From Planctomycetota bacterium (GTDB lineage: Bacteria; Planctomycetota; Phycisphaerae; UBA1845), in NCBI GenBank assembly GCA_024277835.1, contig JAJRUK010000365.1:1-13791 (forward strand): a stretch of 13,791 nt of DNA, written 5' to 3'. The translations under genes were made by a program, and so were the position numbers. The notes under the pieces were generated by a model, which ran no database searches, was not told the origin of the DNA, and was given only the letters and a program-made list of their open reading frames with translations. This document shows, piece by piece, positions 1 through 5,743 of this stretch. The stretch's first letter is position 1. Each line of letters starts with the position of its first letter.

Positions 1-111
1 CCGGTCAGTGCGACGGAAGAACAGCTTCGGGCGCTGATGACCATCGGAGAGGATCAGGCCGAGGTCGCGAGGCTGACCAAACGCGTGACGGAGCAATCGA
101 AGGAGCATTAG
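1..111 (+). CDS. C-terminal end of an unknown protein (5' end outside window)
   Basis: An open frame runs from the window edge to a TAG at 109-111, giving 36 residues that end in K-E-H. The residues are polar and helix-prone (EEQLRALMTIGEDQAEVARL), which fits a coiled-coil or TPR-like C-terminus, but the piece is too short to name. It lies 124 bp upstream of the secreted three-gene operon on the same strand. In planctomycetes such toroid genes often follow a MoxR/BatA-type cluster, so this could be the end of one of those genes, but nothing here proves it. Confidence 0.55.
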   Translation, partial: PVSATEEQLRALMTIGEDQAEVARLTKRVTEQSKEH

Positions 112-212
112 CGGCCTGTTGAAAAACGAAGTTTTTCCATGTGGCACCGGTTCGTAACCGGTGCTAGGCCTTGAAACAGAAGATATCGCACCGTTACAAA
201 CCGGTGCCACAC
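110..212. repeat. Intergenic palindromic repeat, copy 1
   Basis: Each arm is a palindrome: CACCGGTT-CGT-AACCGGTG at 145-163, and CACCGTT-ACA-AACCGGTG at 189-206 with one base missing. The arms are also imperfect inverted repeats of each other (141-163 against 189-210). A perfect 7-bp inverted repeat, GAAAAAC-GAA-GTTTTTC, lies at 121-137. The lead-in CCTGTTGAAAAA, just after a TAG stop, is shared with the second copy at 3170-3262. The organisation resembles REP/BIME-type or MITE-like elements. No transposase is nearby. The element fills nearly the whole gap before the next gene. Confidence 0.85.
171..200 (+). promoter_or_regulatory. Weak candidate promoter inside repeat copy 1
   Basis: TTGAAA at 171-176 and TACAAA at 195-200 are separated by 18 bp and lie 36 bp before the ATG of the three-gene operon. 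They match the sigma70 consensus at 5/6 and 4/6 positions. TACAAA falls inside the right repeat arm, so the match may be incidental. The operon could equally be read from upstream. Confidence 0.25.
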
Positions 213-235
213 TTTGTTAGAGAGGTGGACCGCGA

Positions 236-868
236 ATGAGAAGGTCGATGACAATTTGTATGGTGGTAGCGATGGTTGCCATGCCTGCGCTAGGTGCGCC
301 TCCAGAAACGCAGAAGCCAGCGACACCTACCGTCAAGAAAAAACCCAGAGGCGATCTGGCAAATCGACTGCTTCGCAAGGCGAAGTCAAACTCAGATGAA
401 GGGTTGATGGAGAGCGTTCTTCGCCTGATGGACGAAGCTTCCACGCGGATGGGTGTCGATTTTGACGCGGGCGAGCGGACGGTTGAAATTCAGGAAGAAA
501 TCGCCGTCAAGCTCAACGAAGCCATTGAGCAAGCGGCGAAACAGAGACGTCCTCGTCGGCGGTCGTCGTCGCAGTCGAACCGAGACAAGCGGCGGATGCC
601 AACCGCATCCAAGGGCGGAGCGGGTCAGAAAAAAGGTTCTGCCACGGGTCAAGCCGACGGCGAGCCGGCCAACAGCGCCGCGGGTGAGGGAACGGCGGAA
701 GCGGTCGAAGCGGGCCGCGGCGAGTTTGCGGAACTTCGTCGCGGGTGGGGTCACCTGCCGTCGCGCGAGCGGGACGAGTTGATTCAGGGCATCGAAGAAC
801 AGCACCTTGAACGCTATCGTGATTGGATCGAACGTTACTACCGAGCACTTCAGGAACTCGATGAATAG
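236..868 (+). CDS. Small exported protein with C-terminal WGxLPxR module
   Basis: The product is 210 residues. The ATG at 236 follows AGGTGG (223-228) at 7-nt spacing, which supports this start. The N-terminus is a signal peptide: MRRS, a hydrophobic core of about residues 5-19, then an ALGA-type cleavage site. A short helical region (about residues 38-103) follows. Next comes a low-complexity linker rich in K, R, S, G and A (about 104-160), and then a conserved-looking C-terminus containing WGHLPSRERDELIQG and YRDWIERYYRAL. That last module recurs in planctomycete secreted proteins beside BatA/toroid genes, from family memory. The function is unknown. The stop lies inside the next gene, so translation is coupled. 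The product is probably periplasmic or envelope-associated, with the basic linker suggesting contact with an acidic polymer or partner. Confidence 0.85.
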   Translation: MRRSMTICMVVAMVAMPALGAPPETQKPATPTVKKKPRGDLANRLLRKAKSNSDEGLMESVLRLMDEASTRMGVDFDAGERTVEIQEEIAVKLNEAIEQAAKQRRPRRRSSSQSNRDKRRMPTASKGGAGQKKGSATGQADGEPANSAAGEGTAEAVEAGRGEFAELRRGWGHLPSRERDELIQGIEEQHLERYRDWIERYYRALQELDE

Positions 869-1916
869 AGACCAGCGACAACTTCGGTTTGTTATCTTCC
901 TCGGTGGAACGCTTGTAGTTGGGGCGTTGCTTTGGGATGGCGGGAGGGTTCTCGCCGGTGTTGAGCCTCAAAAGGCGCATGCGTCCGCGTCGGAGTACAA
1001 CGAGAAAACCGAGGCGTCGATTACGCGCGGGCTGGAGTGGCTTGGTTCTCATCAAGCAAAAGACGGGTCGTACGGGAGTCTTTCGCATTATGGCCCCCAC
1101 GTTGGGATTACGGGTCTTGTCGGACTGGCGTTCATGGCGGACGGCCACATGCCGGGTCGCGGACCGTACGGTCACGTTGTTGAGAAATGTCTCTCGTTTG
1201 TTGTTTCGCAGGCTTCGGAGAGCGGGCTTCTCGCCGCGGAGACTTCGCACGGACCAATGTATGGCCACGGATTTGCGACGTTGTTTCTGGCGGAAGTGTA
1301 CGGGATGACGCATCGCTCGGATGTTCGCGAGGCGCTGCGTCGGGCGGTTCGTGTGATCGTTAGTACACAGAACGCGGAGGGCGGTTGGCGGTATCAGCCA
1401 GTTCGCAACGATGCGGATATATCCGTGACCGTGTGCCAGATTATGGCACTCCGCGCGGCTCGCAACGCGGGGATGTATATTGACAAAACAGTGATCGACA
1501 AAGCGATCGAGTACGTCCAACAGAGTCAAAACACCGACGGCGGGTTTCGGTATATGCTGAATTCAGGTGGGTCGGCGTTTGCACGGTCTGCGGGCGGGGT
1601 GGCTGCGCTTCAGTATGCGGGCATGTACGGGAGCGACTCGATCGCTCGCGGGCTGACGTATCTGGATCGGTTTCGTCCGCCGCAGGAACAGACCGTAGGC
1701 CACTATTTCTATGGTCATTACTACGCTGCGCAAGCGATGTTCCTCGCGGGGGATAAGACGTGGCAGCGTTGGTGGCCTGCGGTTCGCGATGAGCTTGTCG
1801 CCAAGCAAGAGCTGGAAGGGTTCTGGCGTGGGCAGGCGGGGGAAGAGTATGGAACAGCGATGGCGCTGATTATCCTGCAGGTGCCCAAACGCCTCTTGCC
1901 GATTTTTCAGAAGTAA
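861..1916 (+). CDS. Exported alpha/alpha-toroid protein (prenyltransferase/squalene oxidase repeats)
   Basis: The product is 351 residues. The ATG at 861 lies inside the last codons of the preceding gene (8-nt overlap) and follows AGGA at 852-855. The frame is open further upstream to a TTG at 807, but that start would overlap the neighbour by about 60 nt and displace the signal sequence. Residues about 7-30 form a hydrophobic signal or anchor. The rest shows repeated Q-x-x-x-G-x-W/F motifs of the terpenoid-cyclase/prenyltransferase barrel: QAKDGSYG, QNAEGGWRY (near 172), QSQNTDGGFRY (near 224) and QELEGFWRG. No DxDD cyclase motif or clear zinc ligand set of protein prenyltransferases is visible, so a lipid-cyclase or prenylation role is doubtful. 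Planctomycete homologues are annotated only by fold. A scaffold or binding role is possible. Confidence 0.88.
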   Translation: MNRDQRQLRFVIFLGGTLVVGALLWDGGRVLAGVEPQKAHASASEYNEKTEASITRGLEWLGSHQAKDGSYGSLSHYGPHVGITGLVGLAFMADGHMPGRGPYGHVVEKCLSFVVSQASESGLLAAETSHGPMYGHGFATLFLAEVYGMTHRSDVREALRRAVRVIVSTQNAEGGWRYQPVRNDADISVTVCQIMALRAARNAGMYIDKTVIDKAIEYVQQSQNTDGGFRYMLNSGGSAFARSAGGVAALQYAGMYGSDSIARGLTYLDRFRPPQEQTVGHYFYGHYYAAQAMFLAGDKTWQRWWPAVRDELVAKQELEGFWRGQAGEEYGTAMALIILQVPKRLLPIFQK

Positions 1917-3172
1917 TGAAGACGCGTCGATCCAATTCAACGCTTCTCGTTGCAACGATGGTCTTGATTCCGTCGGTGCTGTTGCCCGGGTTCGCGCAAG
2001 TTTATTCTCAGGAGAAGGGCTTGGGGGTGAAGGTTTGGACGGTTGCGCCGGACCCGGTTGTTGGGACGATGAAAGGTTTCTCGATGGCGAACGGGGCGGT
2101 CATGGCCGGCGCTACGCGCGATGTGACGATCCCGATCGACGACATTATTCGCGTGGAGAGCGAGGCGAACGGTTCGCGCGTGACGCGACGAGCGGCATTT
2201 GGTGCGCGAAAACTTCGCGGGGCGATGGTGTTTGAGCTTGGTCATGGCGACTGGGCGGTCGCGACGCCGTTGGGGTATAGCGAGGATCGATGCAAGCTCG
2301 CGCTGGGCGGCGGGGCGGAGTTGCATGTGCCTCTGGATGCGATTGTCGCCGTTTACTCGGAGATGGCTTCGCTTGCGGCGCATGCCGATGCGGTTCGATC
2401 TTTTGTGGCGATGGAGTCGCGCGACGACGATCGGATTCTACTTTCAAACGGCGACGTCTTGCGAGGGTTCATTGATCGCCTCGACGCGACCGGTCTCACA
2501 TTGGAGAACGGGGCGGGGGCGGAGGTTGTTCCGTATCGGGTGATCGTTGTGGCGAAGTTTGCGACGGCTGTCCGTGCTCGACCGGTGGAACCGTACGTTC
2601 GGGTTCATCTGGGAAGCGGTGCACGACTCACATGTACGGCGATTAACATCGATCGCGGAAAGGTTGCAGCGAGCTATGTCGATGGCGAGCTAGTGGCGAT
2701 TGGGGCGCGAAACGTCGCGCGTTTGGACGTCATTGGCGGGCGGTGGCAGGCGCTTTCGTCGCTGCGTCCCCTGACCTACGAGCACACAGCCATGCTCGGA
2801 CTGCACTGGGAATACAGGCGGGATAGCAACGTGTTGGGTGATGCGATTCAGGTCGACGGCGAGTCATTCGAGGCCGGGTTGGGCGTACACAGTCGTTCGC
2901 GATTGAGCTTTGAGTTAAAGGGTCAGTTCGTTGAGTTCGTTACACGTTTCGGTCTCGACGACAGCGCGGGGCCTATGGCGGATGTTGATATTACGATTCT
3001 TGTTGACGGCACGAAGCGTTTTTCCGCAACAGGCGTGCGCGTTGGGACGCTTTCCGATATCGTTCGCATTGACGTTCGGCAGGCGAAGCGGATCGAGCTT
3101 GTCGTCGATTTCGGGAGGAACGGCGACGTTCAGGATCGCTTTGATTGGGTCGAACCGGGGTTGATCCGTTAG
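1916..3172 (+). CDS. Exported NPCBM-domain protein
   Basis: The product is 418 residues. The start overlaps the previous stop by one base (TAATG), so translation is probably by re-initiation; no strong ribosome binding site is seen. Residues 1-32 are a signal peptide ending near Q-V-Y-S-Q. The middle (about 40-290) is beta-rich, with repeated small-barrel-like units such as TMKGFSMANGAVMAG and ILLSNGDVLRGFIDRLDATG. The C-terminus (about 295-418) is an NPCBM/NEW2 domain, a carbohydrate-binding jelly roll found on glycoside hydrolases and related secreted proteins. It has the typical GLGVHS motif (about 322-326) and a closing DRFDWVEP. No catalytic module is visible, so it is probably a binding or structural partner of the toroid protein encoded just before it. 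Confidence 0.88.
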   Translation: MKTRRSNSTLLVATMVLIPSVLLPGFAQVYSQEKGLGVKVWTVAPDPVVGTMKGFSMANGAVMAGATRDVTIPIDDIIRVESEANGSRVTRRAAFGARKLRGAMVFELGHGDWAVATPLGYSEDRCKLALGGGAELHVPLDAIVAVYSEMASLAAHADAVRSFVAMESRDDDRILLSNGDVLRGFIDRLDATGLTLENGAGAEVVPYRVIVVAKFATAVRARPVEPYVRVHLGSGARLTCTAINIDRGKVAASYVDGELVAIGARNVARLDVIGGRWQALSSLRPLTYEHTAMLGLHWEYRRDSNVLGDAIQVDGESFEAGLGVHSRSRLSFELKGQFVEFVTRFGLDDSAGPMADVDITILVDGTKRFSATGVRVGTLSDIVRIDVRQAKRIELVVDFGRNGDVQDRFDWVEPGLIR

Positions 3173-3262
3173 CTGCCTGTTGAAAAAGCGTGGCACCGGT
3201 TTGCAACCGGTGGATTGTTGCGCGTTTCAGCGTCTCGCACCGGTTGCAAACCGGTGCCACAC
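3170..3262. repeat. Intergenic palindromic repeat, copy 2
   Basis: This is the better-preserved copy. Segment 3190-3212 is a perfect 23-bp inverted repeat of 3238-3260, and each arm is internally palindromic with an 8-bp stem and 3-nt loop: CACCGGTT-TGC-AACCGGTG at 3194-3212 and CACCGGTT-GCA-AACCGGTG at 3238-3256. It shares TTAGC-n-GCCTGTTGAAAAA and the trailing CCGGTGCCACAC with copy 1, but lacks the GTTTTTC part of the short hairpin found there. It lies between two convergent genes and fills that gap almost completely. Confidence 0.9.
3183..3260 (-). terminator. Probable intrinsic terminator of the TM2 gene, formed by the repeat
   Basis: Read on the minus strand, the TM2-protein stop at 3277-3279 is followed by the GC-rich palindromic arms (3260 down to 3190), then G-C and a run of five T (3187-3183). 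The strong hairpin followed by a T tract fits a rho-independent terminator. In the plus direction the same hairpin is followed by ACAAAT with no T run, so termination of the upstream operon by this structure is less likely. Confidence 0.5.
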
Positions 3263-3276
3263 AAATCGAAGCCCGG

Positions 3277-3714
3277 TCACCCGTTGAGCAAACGACCGTC
3301 TACGTCACGCATGACGCCGCAGAAGCAGAGGATGCCTTCGATGAACGCCCAGACCGCGACGAGCGGTGCCAGAATTCCAAGTGAAAGCACCGTGATCAGT
3401 GCTTGCAGGATGCCAATACCGATGAACCCCATATAGAAACGGTGTACGCCAAACGGACCGAGTAACACACCAAGCGTGCCAGCGACCCAGCGATTGCGCA
3501 TAGAATAGCCGTCCGTTCGCGGGGTTTGGGGTGGCGACGCTGGGGCCGCCTGTCTTTCGGCGGCGAGGATGCGCCACGGCTTGATTCGCTTTTGGCAGGA
3601 TGGACAATTCACGGCGATCTGCATGTGCTGCGGGGCAACTTTCATCGCTTGCCCACAACCGGGACAGTAGATCGTCGTCGCGGTTGGTTCCGCGTATGTC
3701 TCAGCAGCACTCAC
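3277..3714 (-). CDS. Zinc-ribbon and TM2-domain membrane protein
   Basis: The product is 145 residues. It starts at a GTG (3714-3712) preceded by AAGGAG at 3728-3723 with 8-nt spacing, which fixes the start. The N-terminus has two CxxC pairs, C17-x2-C20 and C37-x2-C40, typical of a small zinc ribbon. A Pro/Ala-rich linker (about 55-68) leads to a TM2 domain (about 74-131). This has two membrane helices around the signature GPFGVHRFYMGF and a second helix ending WAFIEGI, where E126 stands in place of the acidic residue (usually Asp) of the family. The exact function of TM2 proteins is unknown. It is a single-gene unit, with its own promoter upstream and a repeat-derived terminator downstream. 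Confidence 0.9.
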   Translation of the reverse strand: MSAAETYAEPTATTIYCPGCGQAMKVAPQHMQIAVNCPSCQKRIKPWRILAAERQAAPASPPQTPRTDGYSMRNRWVAGTLGVLLGPFGVHRFYMGFIGIGILQALITVLSLGILAPLVAVWAFIEGILCFCGVMRDVDGRLLNG

Positions 3715-3722
3715 CGTATTGT

Positions 3723-3728
3723 CTCCTT
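3723..3728 (-). promoter_or_regulatory. Ribosome binding site that sets a GTG start
   Basis: AAGGAG on the minus strand lies 8 nt before the GTG of the TM2 gene, within AAAAAAGGAGACAATACG. It is the strongest Shine-Dalgarno match noticed in the window, and no in-frame ATG is better placed. Confidence 0.8.
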
Positions 3729-3746
3729 TTTTACCGGACGCCCGCG

Positions 3747-3776
3747 ATTATAACCGGGCTGGATGCGGTGTACCAA
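3747..3776 (-). promoter_or_regulatory. Sigma70-type promoter of the TM2 gene
   Basis: On the minus strand TTGGTA (3776-3771) and a perfect TATAAT (3752-3747) are separated by 18 bp. Transcription would start near 3740, giving a leader of about 25 nt that contains the AAGGAG site. Confidence 0.65.
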
Positions 3777-3797
3777 CCTGGCACTCCAGAATGACGC

Positions 3798-3826
3798 TTG
3801 CCCGGCGGGCGTTCTGCCCTCATATT
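3798..3826 (+). promoter_or_regulatory. Candidate promoter of the PHP phosphatase gene
   Basis: TTGCCC (3798-3803) and CATATT (3821-3826) are separated by 17 bp, each matching the consensus at 4/6 positions. The start would fall near 3833, about 39 nt before the ATG. This is the best candidate in the divergent spacer, but it is not strong. Confidence 0.3.
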
Positions 3827-3871
3827 GTGGTTTGGGAGGCGATTATTTGCACCGAAGAGGCGTTTTTGCGT

Positions 3872-4708
3872 ATGGACCTGTACGATCAACATTTGCACTC
3901 GAAACACTCGTTCGACTCGAAAGCGGACCCTCGTGAGAACGTCGAGGCGGCGATTGAGCAGGGTCTTTCCGGTCTGACTTTTACTGAGCACTACGACGTG
4001 AATCCGCAGGACTGGGATAGCTGCGTTTACGATGACGCTGCTTATTCCGAGACGATCGAGGGGTTGCGTTGCGAGTTTGGCGACGCGATTTTCATCGGGA
4101 AGGGGGTAGAGATTTGTTATCAACCCCGGCGGATGGATCACGTTCTTGAGTTTCTCGAAGACCATTCGTTCGACTTGGTGGTTCTTAGTGTTCACTACTT
4201 TGGCGAGCATGCGGTTCACAAACGCGCGCATTGGGTCGGGATCGATACTGCCGAGGGGACGCGGCGGTATTTTGCGCATGTGATTGAGGCGGTCCGGTTT
4301 GTGGGTCAGGTGCAGCGAGAAGGATCACGCGTGTTCGACGTGCTGGGGCATCTTGATCTTGTGAAGCGGTACACGCAGCGGTTCTTCGGCGAGCACGACG
4401 TGGATGCGTGTGCGGATTTGCGGGACGAGATTTTGCGAGGTTGCCTTGCGGCGGACCTCACGCCGGAGATCAATACATCGACGCTACGGCAGGGTCTTGA
4501 TGTCACGATGCCGAATCTGGCGACGGTTCGACGATATGCGGAGTTAGGCGGTCAGGCGATGTCGGTCGGCTCGGATGCGCATGTTTCGAAGGCGATCGGG
4601 GCGGGACTGCGCGAAGCGGTCTCGATGTTGCGCGATGTTGGGATTCACCAGCTTGCTGTGTTCAAAGGGCGAGAGCGGGAGTTCGTTCGATTCGACGGAG
4701 GTCGTTAA
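3872..4708 (+). CDS. PHP-family histidinol-phosphatase-like enzyme (HisJ/HisK type)
   Basis: The product is 278 residues, the usual size for the family. PHP-domain metal ligands appear in order: H7 and H9 in DQHLHS, E39 and H40 in TEHYD, Glu in GKGVEI, His in LSVHYF, His in VLGHLDLVKRY, and Asp/His in SVGSDAHV. The INTSTLR segment before the last motif is also typical. The family removes phosphate from L-histidinol phosphate in histidine biosynthesis, in the cytoplasm. No other his gene is in view, so the substrate is inferred from sequence only. The ATG at 3872 lies 11 nt after GAGG (3857-3860). A TTG at 3866 has tighter 5-nt spacing and is an alternative that adds two residues. The frame is open further upstream, but the extra sequence looks non-coding. 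Confidence 0.85.
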   Translation: MDLYDQHLHSKHSFDSKADPRENVEAAIEQGLSGLTFTEHYDVNPQDWDSCVYDDAAYSETIEGLRCEFGDAIFIGKGVEICYQPRRMDHVLEFLEDHSFDLVVLSVHYFGEHAVHKRAHWVGIDTAEGTRRYFAHVIEAVRFVGQVQREGSRVFDVLGHLDLVKRYTQRFFGEHDVDACADLRDEILRGCLAADLTPEINTSTLRQGLDVTMPNLATVRRYAELGGQAMSVGSDAHVSKAIGAGLREAVSMLRDVGIHQLAVFKGREREFVRFDGGR

Positions 4709-5622
4709 TCGCCTGACTTGTGGGCGGCGATGTCGGTTCCAGACCGGGGGGACTTTTCGATTTCGGTGATCATCGTGCCGCGCCGCCAGACGCGTACGTC
4801 GCCGGTGGATTCGGAAAGCGTGATGGCGACGCTCTTGGTTACAGCCGTGATCGCAGCTGCTGCGCCATGTCGCGCGCCGAGTCCCTGTGGAAGTTCTTGT
4901 TCGGTGACCGCAGGACGAAGCGTTGCGCACCCCGAGATGACGACGCCGTTGCCTTTGATGATGAACGCGCCGTCGAGTTTGGCAAGTTCCTTGACGATGT
5001 CGCCCATGGAGTCATCGACGATGTTGCGCTGCTTTTCCGTGTACCCCTTGAAGGGGTTGATGCGGCCTTCTTGGCTGTACTTTTGAACCTCGCGGTGGTC
5101 GCCCACGACAAACAATGCGCCAACCGGTTTGCCCTCGCGACCTTCGTGGGCGAGTTCGAGCGCGATTCGTAAGACGCGCTCAAAAACGGGACGGCGAATG
5201 TGCTCGGTTAGTTTGGGTTGGCCGACCGATTGGAAGAGTTCGTATTCTTCGCCGACCTGCATGACGACGAACGTGTCGATTCCGTGGCCTACCACGCCGG
5301 TGAGAAAGACGAAGACGTCGTCAGGTTTGAGCAGTTGCTGCGAAAACGCAATCAGCGTTGCGACCTTGATCTGGCCCATGCGCGTGAGGCTAAACGGAGG
5401 CACGGAAAGCGCTGGGACGTTGTGTATCTTCGCGATCTTCTCATCGTCCTCATTTCGACAGACGAGGATGAGCTGCGTTGGTTTTGTGATCTGCTTGAGG
5501 AGTGATCCGATGTCTTTGGCGGCGTCTGCGTAGACGAACAGCGCACGCGCGGAGACCGCCGCGGAGACATCAACCGCCGCGCTGACAATTGGGCCTGCAA
5601 ATTCAACGTCGCTGTCGGACAT
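4705..5622 (-). CDS. Diadenylate cyclase, DacZ-like (pyruvate-kinase-C-like plus DAC domain)
   Basis: The product is 305 residues, starting at the ATG 5622-5620. The C-terminal part (about 160-290) is a DisA_N/DAC domain that makes c-di-AMP from two ATP. It opens with GALFVVGD, has the catalytic D217-G218-A219 in KLDGAFIIKGNG, then LGARHGAAAAIT and SVAITLSESTGDVRVW. The second motif reads R251-H252-G253 instead of the usual R-H-R. The N-terminal part (about 1-130) resembles the pyruvate-kinase C-terminal-like domain of archaeal DacZ, and there are no transmembrane helices, unlike CdaA. The product is therefore likely a cytosolic enzyme. The stop codon is in the same TTAA as the stop of the convergent phosphatase gene. 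No ydaO-type c-di-AMP riboswitch or phosphodiesterase gene was seen nearby. Confidence 0.82.
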   Translation of the reverse strand: MSDSDVEFAGPIVSAAVDVSAAVSARALFVYADAAKDIGSLLKQITKPTQLILVCRNEDDEKIAKIHNVPALSVPPFSLTRMGQIKVATLIAFSQQLLKPDDVFVFLTGVVGHGIDTFVVMQVGEEYELFQSVGQPKLTEHIRRPVFERVLRIALELAHEGREGKPVGALFVVGDHREVQKYSQEGRINPFKGYTEKQRNIVDDSMGDIVKELAKLDGAFIIKGNGVVISGCATLRPAVTEQELPQGLGARHGAAAAITAVTKSVAITLSESTGDVRVWRRGTMITEIEKSPRSGTDIAAHKSGD

Positions 5623-5693
5623 TTTCTCTTGTCGCTTTCCGCTGCACTCGTGAACCGTATGACCGCGTGGTCGTGACCGGTTCGCGCGATCGT

Positions 5694-5722
5694 TTGGACG
5701 CTCCAGTGTCTCGCACTATACT
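5694..5722 (+). promoter_or_regulatory. Promoter candidate for the AMMECR1-toroid/GT-C operon, probably leaderless
   Basis: TTGGAC (5694-5699) and TATACT (5717-5722) have an exact 17-bp spacer. Seven bases separate the -10 from the ATG at 5730, so +1 would fall on or next to the start codon. No Shine-Dalgarno sequence precedes that ATG, which fits leaderless translation. Confidence 0.5.
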
Positions 5723-5743
5723 GATCGGCATGGCGTGCCACAA
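5715..5743 (-). promoter_or_regulatory. Candidate divergent promoter of the diadenylate cyclase gene
   Basis: On the minus strand TATAGT (5720-5715) lies 17 bp from TTGTGG (5743-5738). It overlaps the opposite-strand -10 box within CACTATACTG. The leader to the cyclase ATG would be about 86 nt. The -35 match is poor (3/6), so this is tentative. Confidence 0.3.

Noticed and set aside
110..212. CRISPR array or insertion-sequence end
   Set aside because: There are only two copies 3 kb apart with no regular spacers, and no transposase, flanking target duplication or cas gene was seen. A dispersed palindromic repeat is the simpler reading.
513..1529. Long minus-strand open frame opposite the first two operon genes
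   Set aside because: Its product is Arg/Pro-rich with no domain, and it mirrors two well-supported plus-strand genes. It is an antisense shadow typical of GC-rich DNA.
861..1916. Squalene/hopene cyclase or protein prenyltransferase function for the toroid protein
   Set aside because: The fold repeats are present, but no DxDD motif or clear zinc ligand set is seen and the protein is exported. Only the fold is claimed.
4705..5730. A c-di-AMP (ydaO-type) riboswitch near the cyclase gene
   Set aside because: The 107-bp spacer is too short and no conserved ydaO core was recognised on either strand.
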